Shown here piece by piece: positions 22,810 to 33,691 of a stretch of DNA of 64,000 nt (the stretch's first letter is position 1; each line of letters opens with the position of its first letter). Where the stretch lies: positions 360,406 to 424,405 of the forward strand of contig MCGE01000035.1 of assembly GCA_002105175.1 (NCBI GenBank), given 5' to 3'. This DNA is from Absidia repens. Its lineage: Eukaryota; Mucoromycota; Mucoromycetes; Mucorales; Cunninghamellaceae. Both the position numbers and the translations under genes were made by a program. The notes beneath the pieces are model-generated. The model was given only the letters and a program-made list of their open reading frames with translations. It had not been told where the DNA came from and made no database searches.

Positions 22810-23254
22810 GGTTTCCGTTTAGTGATTTTCAAAATAAAAATAATAGCGTTTCAAAACGTGTAAAATTCCCCCTTCTTTTTCTAATCATCGAAAGCCCGAC
22901 AAAAACCTTGTATTTTTTTCAGGGACATTATTGACAGGGACCTGCCAAAACACTTAAAATCTCGATTTTTTTTTTTTGTCATGTTGTGTTTTAAAGTAAT
23001 TCTTTGATATGTTGAACAATAGAAAAGAAGTATCTACAGTGTGGGCTTATATATTGTTTGAAGTGACCTTTGTTGAATATGTTGAACAATGACTATAATG
23101 TGGGGCATTGTAAGTTTGAATTACCGAATGGGATTGCTTTAAAACTCAGGATATTTTTTTCCCGTCTTTTCGTTAATCGAGTAACAACATTCTCATCTTA
23201 CTTTTGATTTTATATATATATATATATATATATATTTTTACAACAAAACCTCAG
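22810..23254 (+). pseudogene. Family A promoter plus orphan 5' flank of a family B gene
   Basis: 22810-22965 is the A3 upstream region. 22980-23200 matches the 5' flank of the intact family B gene at 33480-33690 (gatatgttgaacaatag, tttgaattaccgaatggg, ctcaggatattt). The match ends at ttttcgttaat, just before the B start codon; a TA-rich run (23212-23235) follows instead of coding sequence. The B gene body was lost or never copied here. Confidence 0.7.
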
Positions 23255-23640
23255 ACACAACAAGGCCAAAAAAAAAAAAAAAATAGAAAGCAAAATGCGG
23301 AGCCTGAATCATCCAGCCTACCATAGTGCGAAATGGCGTAGGCTCTTATCCCTTCACTTTTTTTTTTTTTTTTTTTTTTCATCAGACAAAAAAACCCGTT
23401 GATGACGCGCTGAGCACGACGACTGGGCTCCAAGGGGATTCCCAGCATAGTGCGAAATGGCGGAGGCTCTGATCCCATCCCATCAAAAACCACTCTTTAA
23501 TAAAACTCTGACACCCAATAAATCGAAAGATTTCCAAAAGCTCCAGCGGACCGCCAGAGCGTTTATTATATATTAAAAAGAAAATGGACCGTAAGGAAAC
23601 TCAGCTAACTAACTTTAACTTCCGCTCTTTTGTCCCTCTG
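23255..23640. repeat. 118-bp-type repeats and tail
   Basis: Starts at ccaaaaaaaaaaaaaatagaaagc and has the tagtgcgaaatggcg and gatgacgcgctgagcacgac cores, then the aatcgaaagatttccaaaag tail. It is not followed by R1 here. The join to the next block falls at about 23575. Confidence 0.6.
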
Positions 23641-24472
23641 CCTTTCTTTTTTTTTCTGACCCACCGCTAACGCCCTGCCCACCATAGGAGTCATCCATCC
23701 TTTTTTTTCTCAATCGCTGCCCACCCAAACACAGACTCTTCCATCAAAACCCACACTTCATAAACCCCTGCCACACAGTAGCTACATAATGAATACTATT
23801 CTTAACTTTGCTTTTCAACATACCACACCACAATAAAATACACTGTAATAGCTGTTTTTTCACACAAACACATCCCTGTTTTTTTTTTGTTTTTTTTTTT
23901 TTTTCTATGCATATGTAATACACATTCAATGAAGCTCATAATGTAAACGTACAACAGAGATACTAAATATAATAAAAAGAACATATTTATTCAGTCGTAG
24001 ATATATACAATGACAAACTATTACTAAACTACTGAATGCTAATCTACTGTCGTTCCCAAATCCTTCATCCAAAATGAAAGCGTTTCCCCATGATGTTTGT
24101 TTTGCGTTTTTTAAAACGCCCCTAATTCAAGTTCTAACACTAGTCCTAGATCACCAGTTCCCCAATGAGCCTTGCCATCATATCATTCAGACTATCATGA
24201 AAGAAAAAAATAGAAAAGAAAGAAAAAGAGAGGGAAAAAAAAGGGACCAAAAAAAAAAATAGAAAGCAAAATGCGGAGCCTGAATCATCCACTTTTTTTT
24301 TTCATGTCAAAAAATCATGGAACTGCAAATAAAAATTAAATAAACGGGCAATCGCCATAATTACCATAGCGCATACTTCGTTTTATCTTCCAGTGGAAAG
24401 GCAGTTGCAACCACTGCATAATCAAACTCTAATTTCTCCGACGCACTTCAAGTAAGCTATCATTTCAGCACA
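23641..24472. repeat. Module M3, copy 4, and a short unique stretch
   Basis: 23641-24260 is M3 with an 118-bp-type leader. 24261-24290 repeats the tagaaagcaaaatgcgg motif. 24300-24472 (ttcatgtcaaaaaatcatggaac ...) has no match elsewhere in the window and no gene that I recognise. Confidence 0.6.
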
Positions 24473-25030
24473 CAAAAACCCATTGACGACGCGCTGAGCA
24501 CGACGGTTGGGCCCCAAGGGGCTGCCCACCAAAGTGCGAAATGGCGGAGGCTCTTATCCCTTCACTACATTTTTCTTTTCAGCATACAAAAACAGAACCC
24601 ATTGACGACGCGCTGAGCACGACGGTCGGGCCCCAAGGGGCTGCCCACCAAAGTGCGAAATGGCGGAGGCCCTAATCCCTTCCCTGTTTTTTTTTTTTAG
24701 CACACATAAAAAACCCATTGCCGATGCGCTGAGCACGACGGTTGGGCCCCAAGGGGCCGCCCACCATAGTGCGAAATGTCGGAGGCTCTAATCCCTTCAC
24801 TATTTTTTTTTTCAGCTCACATAAAAAACCCATTGACGACGCGCTGAGCACGACGGTTGGGCCCCAAGGGGCCGCCCACCATAGTGCGAAATGGCGGAGG
24901 CTCTAATCCCTTCACTATTTTTTTTTTCTTTTCAGCACACAAAAAAGAACCCATTGACGACGCGCTGAGCACGACGGTTGGGCCCCAAGGGGCCGCCCAC
25001 CATAGTGCGAAATGGCGGAGGCTTTAATCC
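24473..25030. repeat. Tandem array, five copies of a ~118-bp repeat
   Basis: Cores ttgacgacgcgctgagcacgac begin near 24484, 24603, 24719, 24835 and 24955, spaced 116-120 bp. Each unit also contains ttgggccccaaggggc, cccacca-agtgcgaaatg and a short T tract. Single or paired copies of the same unit occur elsewhere in the window; only here is it expanded. Non-coding. Confidence 0.85.
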
Positions 25031-25159
25031 TAAAAACTGTAACACCCAGTAAATCGAAAGATTTCCAAAAGCTCCAGCGGAGCGCCAGAGCGTTTATTAT
25101 ATAAAAATAATAATGAGGAAGAAGCCGGAAAACCCAGTAGGTAAAAAAACCTTGCTCTT

Positions 25160-25186
<27 letters not shown>
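25031..25186. repeat. R1-leading tail
   Basis: cagtaaatcgaaagatttccaaaagctccagcgg to an A tract of about 26 bp, as before other R1 copies. Confidence 0.6.
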
Positions 25187-25190
<4 letters not shown>

Positions 25191-25495
25191 TGACATGCAG
25201 GCTGTCAAAGTCATAGTGTGTGCATAAATTAAGCGTGGTTGAAATTTCACGTGGTGTAACTGCCGGCGGTTACATCACGTGGGGTACCGCCAGCGGTATG
25301 TCATTTATATGTGGAATCTCAAATACTTCAGTAAGAAAAAGCAAACTGTAGGCTTATAGTATAAATGTAAGTGGAATATCGCATGACTTTCGCTGGTAGT
25401 AAGTGGTTTGTGTGTGGGGGGGGGCTTTTTTTTTGAAAAGGAATAATGAAAAAAAAAGTATTGACATGCATGCTGTCAAAAAAAAAAAAAAAAAA
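25187..25495. repeat. R1 repeat, copy 4
   Basis: Bracketed by TTGACA-n7-TGTCAA at 25190-25208 and 25461-25479. The first palindrome is extended to 20 bp (25255-25274) with a single T/G pair (GTAACTGCC / GGCGGTTAC), so it still pairs as an RNA hairpin. CACGTG sites lie on both sides. The second dyad TACCGC-CA-GCGGTA is perfect. Confidence 0.7.
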
Positions 25496-26276
25496 AAAAA
25501 AAGACAGACTGTAGGTGTCGTATTTGTCATTTGTCATCATGCACACATATCAAGTACGCAGTTATCTATCACGACCCAACAATTGTACCTTGTCACTCAC
25601 TATCATATCCTTACACTTGGTCTACAATCAATATCAAAGATGAATCATCTATCTATTCTATAATACACTATTTTATTCCCTCATCTCGAACTCTACCAAT
25701 AATCCATTATCATCTACAATCATCTATCCTTATAGATATTTATCATTCCAACATCCGCTTCCCCTACTTTTACTATAAAGACCCACTATCATTCTATTCA
25801 ATAAAAACCGCGTCTGTTATATCACTTATTTTATAACGTCTTCCCATTCTCATCAAATACTACAGCGAGCAAGAAATTTGGCTATAATTAAACCATAGAG
25901 GAATTTACCCCACTACTATCGTCAGTGTTGTAACTAATGGGTTGTGCCTTATATGAATATAGCAGATGTGAATGTTAAAAAAACAACAACATTATGGCGA
26001 GCAACCATATAGAGGCTAATCGCCATTTTGCGGTTTTGATATCAGCTATCAGCAAATCAAATGAATGCTTATCCTATGTGTTTTCATGTAGTAAAAAAAA
26101 AAAAAAAAAGGCCACGTAGCAATCAACGCGACAAAAGTCAGTAGGTAATATGTGGTGTTTTCTTTATTAAATAAACTGAGATAGCAATATATATATATAG
26201 CTATAAAAAGACGGTACTATTCTAAACTATACTAAGCTACAGCATCCCAGTGTAGCATATTGATTAGATTCACTAA
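25496..26276. repeat. S element, block U and A4 3' flank
   Basis: S at about 25505-25850 (plus orientation), block U to about 26130, then the A4 3' UTR with an AATAAA-type signal near 26166 and a short TA run near 26188. The order is the same as at 11701-12476, so A1 and A4 share a longer 3' flank than A3, A5 and A6. Confidence 0.6.
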
Positions 26277-27587
26277 TCAACCATGTACGTTTCCAGTTTC
26301 TTGAGCATGGCGTATCTTGAAAATATCATGTTTCTTCAAGATTAAGGAACCTCTGGGCAGGTCCTTACATGTTTCCAAAACGTCACGCTTCACGATTTGA
26401 TTACAGTGTCGAAACATGACGAACGCCAACCCTTGGCAGTTTTGAATCCATCGGCGTACACCACCAGCGGAGATACCATTCACCCTGTTGAACAACACTT
26501 TGCGAAGGCCACGGAGCGACACGGCCATGGCATCCAGACTTGCATTGGTCAAGTTGGCACCATCCAAGCGAAGAAACTCAAGATGGGGATGTGTTTTGAT
26601 AAAGCAAATAAAGGTAGCATCGTCAATATCATCACAACATTCGAGTTTGAGGACTTTCAAACGAGGCCAGCAGGGAACCACCGCTGTCTTGTTCTTTTGT
26701 TGAAGGTTGTTGGCTATTTTCATGATAAGACCTGAAGGTTCCAAGATCGAGAGATCCAACTCGGTCAAGTCTTGAAATCTTGTCATATCCATCACCAGTT
26801 TCTCGGTCAAGATGCTTTCGTCCGTACGACAAATACGAATTCTTTGCAAAGGACAATTGGAAAGAGCAGAGAGAAAATCATCCTGTAGACCTGTCGTGAT
26901 ACTGAAAACGAGTTCCGTCAGTTGGTGGCAATGTTGACCTATGGCACAGATGGTTGCCTTCGACAGATGAATGTGGGATAGTGTGAGAGACGTGAGATGG
27001 GAGCAATGATGTGGAAGATGTTGTAGACTTCTGCTGGTCATTGGTGGAAAGTGCTCATCATTTCTATTTGCTATCGAAAGAGTTTCCAAATGCGGGATGT
27101 GTGTCATCAAACGTAAAAGCTCAGTGTCGTTGCAAGTGATGTTGTCCAAATCCAGTTTTCTGACATAATGCTCCATGGGTGATTCTTTTGTTGCCAAATA
27201 GTCAATCATTCGTTGTAACTGTGTAAGATTAAATTTCAGTACTGGTTCCCGCCATAACAAAGGATACGCTACTGCATAAAATTGTTTGTTGACCAAGGTG
27301 CAGGTACAAAGGTCCAGCTGCTCACAAACTCTTCGACTATCAGGTCTGTACGTACCAGGTTCAGGTTCAAGAACATAATGGATAATGCGTGCGAGGATTT
27401 CATTCGGGAGTTGTTGAGGATGAGGGGTGATAATAACCGTGCCATCAGGTTTCACTTGAATGGTGCTTCGTTCATGTTGAAGGAGTTCCTCGGCGTAGTC
27501 TTTCATTTGCTTGGTGTCGCCTGCTACAAAAAATCAATGACGATATAAAAAGTTAGTTTACTTTTTTCAACTAGAAAGTTCCACAAC

Positions 27588-27626
<39 letters not shown>

Positions 27627-27866
27627 GTGTGAAGTGTGAGTGTCCGTATTCATCATCGGAAAAGTATTGATCGTCGCTAGGAGTTCCTATTCTTTGTGGC
27701 TGACGATAATAAAACAGTATTAGAACCAGAGCGGATCAGTGTTCGTGTTTCTTCCTGTCTCGTTACTAACAGAAGAACTGGACCCACCATTACCTGATTC
27801 CCTGCTTTGGTAGAGCGGAAGAAGAAGATTATTGTTGAGCAGAGTGGAAATGTACTTGGTAGTCAT
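26277..27866 (-). CDS. F-box/LRR protein, family A copy A4
   Basis: Exons 27866-27771, 27699-27627 and 27523-26277 (471 residues). Leader MTTKYISTLLNNN..., then SDDQYFSDDEYGHSHFT. F-box LPNEILARIIHY...LVNKQFYAVAYPLLW, LRRs to the C-terminus. The exon 3 acceptor reads tgtag|CAGG where the other copies have tgtag|GAGG, so the split codon becomes CCA (Pro) and the frame is kept. Intron 2 has a T tract of about 34 bp. About 100 bp (26540-26639) is identical by eye to A5 (32008-32107), while the 3' part resembles A3. Presumed SCF adaptor. Confidence 0.83.
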
Positions 27867-28028
27867 GGTTTCCGTTTAGTGGTTTCCAAAACAAAAAGAA
27901 TAGCGTTTATTTCAAACCGTGTAAATTTCCCCTTCGTTTTCTAAACATCGAAAACCCGACAAAAACCTTTTCTTGTTTTTTTTTCAGGGACATTATCGAC
28001 AGAGACCTGCCAAAATGCTTAAAATCTC
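27867..28028 (-). promoter_or_regulatory. Family A upstream region (A4)
   Basis: Repeated upstream of A2-A6: atcgaaaacccgacaaaaacc, ttttcagggacattat, gacagagacctgcc, ending aaaatctcgat. Retained in every copy whatever lies beyond it, which suggests that it holds the promoter. No TATA box was identified. Confidence 0.45.
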
Positions 28029-28860
28029 GATATTTTTTTTTTTTTTTTTTTTTTACATGAAGACAATTAAAACATATGAGAGAGAAATAATATAGTAAAA
28101 CAAAACCTATTTTATTCATATATTGATATATAAACTATGGTAACTAACACGAAGCTAAACTACTGACCGTACTGTTGTTGTCCGTTGCTGCTGCTATTGA
28201 TGATGGATTTCCGTCATGATAGATTGGTTGTCCCACCTTTCTACCCATGCCAGTTTCCGTATGTAATAGAATATCCACCCCTTGGTATTGTACCGTGATT
28301 TTCTGTTGCTTTTGTTCCATACATACTCTTGATGCTGCTGCTACTGCTTTTCACGCTATTTGTTGCTCATCGATTGCATTGCTAATGGACTACTCGTTTG
28401 CGTTTCACACAAAGAATCACCCAACATACCGTCCATCAAAAAAAAAAAAAAAAAAAAAAAAAAGAGTGAAAGACCCGTGGCACCAAACTAGCCCCAGTTT
28501 CATCTACATCATCCCAAGATCCATCCCGACTGCATAGCCAATTGAGCACATGAAATGATGGGTGGTGTGGGTTCCGAGTCCAAAAGCTGTTTGATCCAGG
28601 GCGCCCATGGATGACATTCTTTGGCGAGTGCAGCTGATTTGATGTTGTGTGTTCCATGTCATTTGCGTGAGATCGGCGGGCAGGTGGTGAGTCATCCTCT
28701 TACGTTCTTTGTCATGGTCATCCATTCAGTCAATGTAAAACGAGGGTGATATGGGGATTCGATGATATGGGACCTTTTTATGTTCGTCATATAATGGTGG
28801 TTGATGAAGGATAATGGCGGTTGTTGTTGTTGTAGGGTGCATACTTTTTTTTCCTGACCC
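28029..28860. repeat. Module E, copy 3
   Basis: Begins after a T tract of about 23 bp (28031-28054). Same content as at 18514-19200, including the tattttattcatatattgatatata end and the CNRDGSWDDVDETG stretch on the minus strand near 28530-28490. An A tract (about 28440-28463) splits it. No consistent frame. Confidence 0.6.
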
Positions 28861-29510
28861 ATCGCTGATGCCCTGTCCAACATAGGAGTCGTCCATCCTT
28901 TTTCCACTAATTGCTGCCCACCCATAGTGCCAAATCACAGAGTCTTCCATCCCATCCCATCCCATCCCACACTTCAGAAACCCCCCTGCCACCCAGTAGC
29001 GACATAATTAATACTATTCTCAACTTTGCTCTTCAATATACCCCACCGCAACAAAATACACTGTAATAGCTGCTTTTTCACGCAAACACTTCCCTGTTTT
29101 CTTTTCTACGCACAAACCTACAGACTTGGTGGAAGAAGTTTCCACAATACCCAATCCGTTCCTTTTTCATATATATATAGACACACTTTTTTTTTCTATG
29201 CATATGTGATACACATTCGATGAAGCTCATAATGTAAACGTACAACAGAGAAATAAATTATAAAAAAAATAACATATTTATTCAGACGTAGATACAAACG
29301 ATGACAAACTACTACCAAACAAAATGAGTGCTAATCTACTGACGTTCCCAAATCCTACATCCAAAATGAAAGGGTTTCCCATGATGTTTGTTTTGCATTT
29401 TTGAAAACGCCCCTAATTCAAGTTCTAACACTAATCCTAGATCACCAGTACCCCAATGAACCTTGCCATCATATCATTCAGACTGTCATGAAGGAAGAAA
29501 AAAAAAAGAT
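28861..29510. repeat. 118-bp-type leader and module M3, copy 5
   Basis: (cccat)n run near 28950, then M3 (ctactgacgttcccaaatcc, aacgcccctaattcaag). It ends at gtcatgaaggaag, where a LINE fragment begins. Confidence 0.6.
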
Positions 29511-30855
29511 TTTTTTTTTTTTGTAGAAAAATTTATGAATTTTATTCATAGGACCCGTATCGTTGAGTGGCGGGCCCCGAAATCAGCGATGTCACAAGGG
29601 TGGATAATTGTATAAATGAGAGTATAGTGTGGAAAGAAGAAAATGAATAGAATAAATGAAATAAATAGAATAAATAAAATAAATAAAAGAAATAAAATAA
29701 GTAAAAGAAATAAAATAAATAAAATAGATAAAATAGATAAAATAAATAAAAGAAAGAAGGAAATATGGGCGACAGGAGTATGCTAAATTGCTATGGAATC
29801 GAGGGTCGGGGGGGGGAAGGGTGGTAAAGACCGACTAATCGTCTAATGGTAGTGGCGTCAGGATGTGTAATGTTCCTCTGATGGCACGCTTGACGAGGTG
29901 TTGTCGTTGGAAGGGTATATCATGAATTGATGATTGCCAATGTCCGATCCAGATGCATCTAAGCGTAGTACCTATGACAACCAGGAGATGAGATGGATTC
30001 CATATTGTGGAGGGCCAGGTAAGTGTCGTCATGATTGTGTAGAGACAATCTATCGAAAAATGTAAATGCGGGAAGAAATAACCTAGGACTGACGTCCAAA
30101 CATCATTTTTGGTGGGGCAACCGACCAGAAAGTGGAGTGTATCTTCAAAGCTAGTGGTACAGAGATGACACAGGGAGGATGTGGATCGTCCTATCTGACG
30201 CAGGAAGTGACGTAAGGGAACTTTGCCAACCAGTATCTTGTACCAAATGGTGCGGGCTTCAGGGGTCATTGGAGCCTTCCAAAAGATGTCGGTGCCGGCG
30301 GGTGAGAGAGGAGAGGATTTCGTTGAAAAAGGGGGGTAGACATAGCGGAGGAAAGATGTGGTCAGTAGTTGGTTGGGTTCGACGGACCAGTGAATGATAT
30401 CGGCTAGAGGGGCGGTTACTGTGGAGACAGGTCTGGTGGTGATCAAATCCATCGCCCAATCGTGGAGCTGTATGTTGCCTCCAAGAACGTCCTTGAGAAG
30501 GTGTTTCAGTAATCGTGGGTATCGTCTTTGATCGGTGTCTACTTTCGGTCTTAAGCAGTGGAGGATTTCATCAATAACAAAAAATGTGTGACCTTGATCT
30601 TTTCGGTGACCTTTTTGAAGAAGCCAGTGGTTGGTGGAGATGTTGGAGAAGAATACGGTCAGGGGGAGGTGGAGGCACATGTCGGAAGTTGCCTTGGTAA
30701 AGTCCAGGTCAAGTCGTAGCCCGTCAAAAGCCTTGAATATTAAGGAAAGAACGTGGCGTGGGGATGTCAAAGCCCCGTAACGAAGGTGAGGGAAAAGAAG
30801 GGGCAGCAGTGATGGTGAGTCAGGAGGGCCAGCCGAAAGAAAAAAAAAGAAACGG
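29511..30855 (-). mobile_element. 5'-truncated LINE of a second lineage
   Basis: Minus-strand fragment with one open frame ending at 29835. It carries the C-terminal zinc-binding motif C-x2-C-x8-H-x4-C (CHLC...HFLVGC) typical after the RT domain of plant/fungal-type LINEs, and WYKILVGKVPLR upstream of it. The polymerase domain itself is missing. The 3' end is rich in AATAAA/AATAA repeats (about 29640-29760) and closes with a T tract on the plus strand (29510-29521). It is inserted between M3 and the aaaaaaatagaaagc start of a 118-bp-type block, like the fragments at 19851 and 56575 but of different sequence. Confidence 0.75.
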
Positions 30856-31242
30856 GGGTCAAAAAAAAAAAAAATAGAAAGCAAAATGCGGAGCCTGAAT
30901 CATCCAGCCTACCATAGTGCGAAATGGCGGAGGCTCTTATCCCCTTCACTATTTTTTTTTCTTTGCATAACACATAAAAAAAAACCCCCGTTGACGACGC
31001 GCTGCGCACGACCGGTTGGGTCCAAGGGGCTTCCCACCATAGTGTGAAATGGCGGAGGCTCTAATCCCTTCCCATCAAAACCCACACTTGAATAAAAGAA
31101 ACTCTGACACACAATAAATCGAAAGATTTCCAAATGCTCCAGCGGACCGCCAGAGCGTTTACTATATAAAAATAATAATGAGGAGGAAGCCGGAAACCCC
31201 CAGTGGGTAAAAAAACCTTGCTTTAAAAAAAAAAAGGGGGCA
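30856..31242. repeat. 118-bp-type repeats and tail
   Basis: Cores tagtgcgaaatggcgg and gacgacgcgctgcgcacgac, then aatcgaaagatttccaaatgctccagcgg. No gene. Confidence 0.6.
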
Positions 31243-31425
31243 TTGACATGCAGGCTGTCAAAGTCATAGTGTGTGCATAAATTATGCGGGGTTGAAATTT
31301 CACGTGGGGTAACCGCCGGCCGTATGTCGTTCATATGTGGAATCTTAAATACTTCAGTAAAAAAAAAAAAGCAGACCGTAGGATTATAGTATAAATGTAA
31401 GTGGAATATCGCAGGTAGTACGTGG

Positions 31426-31508
<83 letters not shown>

Positions 31509-31744
31509 AGAAGAAATAATAATAAAAAAAAAAAGAATTGACATGCATGCTGTCAAAAAAAAAAAAAAAAAAAAAAAAAAAGCCACATAGCAATCAACGC
31601 GACAAAAAGTCAATAGATAATATGTAGTGTTCACTTTATTGAATAAACTGAGATAGCAATATATATAGCTATAAAAAGACGGTACTATTCTAAACTATAC
31701 TAAGCTACAGCATCCCAGTGTACCATATTGAGTAGATTCACTAA
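31243..31744. repeat. R1 repeat, copy 5 (one palindrome lost), 66-bp T tract, A5 3' flank
   Basis: TTGACA-n7-TGTCAA near 31244-31262 and 31535-31553. Only one CACGTG and half a palindrome remain (TAACCGCCGGCCGTA). A (GT)n run passes into 66 T at 31442-31507, the longest homopolymer in the window. The A5 3' UTR has an AATAAA-type signal near 31636. Confidence 0.65.
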
Positions 31745-33317
31745 TCAACCATGTACGTTTCCAGTTCCTTGAGCACGGCGTATCTTGAAAATATCATCTT
31801 CATTCAAGTCTAAAAAACCTCTGGGCTCGTCGTTATATGTTTCCAAAACGTCACGCCCCACGATTTGATCACATTGTCGAAATTCGACGAACACCAACCC
31901 TTGGCAGTTTTGAATCCATCGACGTACACCACCAGAGGATATACCACTCACGTTGTTTAACATCACTCTGCGAAGACCACGGAGCGACACGGCCATGGCA
32001 TCCAGGCTTGCATTGGTCAAGTTGGCACCATCCAAGCGAAGAAACTCAAGATGGGGATGTGTTTTGATAAAGCAAATAAAGGTAGCATCGTCAATATCAT
32101 CACAACACTCGAGATTGAGTACTTGCAAACGAGGCCAGCAGGGATCCACCGCTGTCTTGTTCTTTGGTTGAAGGTTGTTGGCTATTGTCATGATAAGACC
32201 TGAAGGTTCGTAGATCGTGAGATTCAACTCGGCCAAATCTTGAAATCGTGTCATATCCATCACCAGTTTCTCGGTCAATATCCTTTCGCCAATATGACAA
32301 ATACGAATTTTCTTCAAAGGACAATTGGAAAGAGCAGAGAGAAAATCATCTTTTAGATCTGTAATGATATTGAAGATGAGGTCCGTCAGTTGGTGGCAAT
32401 GTTCGCCTATGGCACGGATGGCTGCCTCCGACAGATGAATGCGGGATAGTGTGAGAGAAGTGAGATGGGAGCAATGATGTGGAAGATGTTGTAGACTTCT
32501 GCTGGTCATTGGTGGCAAGTGATCATCAGGGCTATTTTCTATCGAAAGCGTTTCCAAATGGGGGATGTGCCTCATCAAAAGTAAAAGCTCAGTGTCGTTG
32601 CAAGCGTGGTTGTCCAAACTTAGTTTTCTGACATAATGCCCCATGGGTGGTTCTTTTGTCGCCAAATAGTCATTTATTCGTTGTAACTGTGTAGGATCAA
32701 ATTCCAGTACTGGTTCCCGCCATAACAAAGGATACGCTATTGCATAAAATTGTTTGTTGACCAAAGTGCATTCACAAAGGTCCAGCTGGTCACAAACTCC
32801 TCGACTATCAGGTTGGGACATACCAGGTTCAGGTTCAAGAATATAATGGATAATGCGTGCTAGGATTTCATTCGGGAGCTGTTGAAGATGAGGGGTAATA
32901 ATGACCGTGCCATCAGGTTTCACTTGGATGGTGCTTCGTTCATGTTGAAGGAGTTCCTCGGCGTAGCGTTTCATTTGCTTGGTGTCGCCTCCTACAAAAA
33001 AAATCAATTACGGTATGAAAAGTTAGTTCATGTTTTTCATTTAGGAAGTTCCATAACATCCTGTGTTTTTCTTGCTTACGTGTGAAGTGTGAGGGTCCGT
33101 GTTCATCATCGGAAAAGTATTGATCGTCGCTAGGTGTTCCTAATCTTTGTGGCTGACGATAATAAAACAACAATTAGAACCAGAGCGGATCAGTGTTCGT
33201 GTTTCTTCCTGTCTCGTTACTAACAGAAGAACTGGACCCACCATCACCCGATTCCTTGCTTTGGTAGAGCGGAAGAAGATAATTGTTGAGCAAAGTGGAA
33301 ATGTACTCGGTAGCCAT
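31745..33317 (-). CDS. F-box/LRR protein, family A copy A5
   Basis: Exons 33317-33225, 33152-33080 and 32991-31745 (470 residues). Introns are 72 nt (GTTAGT donor, TTCTAAT branch) and 88 nt (GTAAGC donor, CTAAC branch). Here intron 2 lacks the long T tract found in most other copies, so A5 may keep the ancestral form. Leader MATEYISTLLNNYLLPLYQS..., F-box at about 92-145, then LRRs (HLETLSI, HLTSLTL, HLEFLRL). The middle of the LRR region matches A4 and the last third matches A2. It shares an upstream region of about 370 bp with the divergent family B gene. Presumed SCF adaptor; target unknown. Confidence 0.87.
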
Positions 33318-33691
33318 GGTTTTGGTTTAGTGGTTTTCAAAGTAAAAAGAATAGCGAGCTTTTCAAAACGTGTAAATTTCCCCCTCGATTTTCTAAACAT
33401 CGAAAGCCCGATAAAATCCTTTTCTTTTTTCAGGGACATTATTGACAGAGACCTGCCAAAATGTTTAAAATCTCGATTTTTTGTTATGTTGTGTTTTGAA
33501 GTAGTTCTTTGATATGTTGAACAATAGAAAAGAAGTATCTACAGTGCGGGCTTATATATTGTTTGAAGTGGACCTTTGTTCATTGTATTGAACAATGACA
33601 ATACTGTGGGACATTGTAAGTTTGAATTACCGAATGGGATTGCTTTGAAACTCAGGATATTTTTTTTTCCAGTCTTTTCGTTAATTAATTA
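33318..33691. promoter_or_regulatory. Divergent intergenic region between A5 and B1
   Basis: 374 bp between the two start codons. The A-proximal half (to about 33475) also occurs upstream of A2-A4. The B-proximal half contains cttatatatt (TATA-like, about 33551-33560) roughly 135 bp upstream of the B1 ATG. The two halves meet at a short T run (33477-33482), the same point where other copies switch to module E. It may be bidirectional or two adjacent promoters. Confidence 0.5.

Noticed and set aside
24473..25030. Regular direct repeats considered as a CRISPR array
   Set aside because: Units of 118 bp are repeats throughout, without distinct spacers, and the genome is eukaryotic.
31389..31634. 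Long minus-strand open frames rich in Phe and Lys across homopolymers (also near 4017-4448, 11605-12033, 21000-21130)
   Set aside because: They are translations of poly(A)/poly(T) tracts; frames are not kept between repeat copies.
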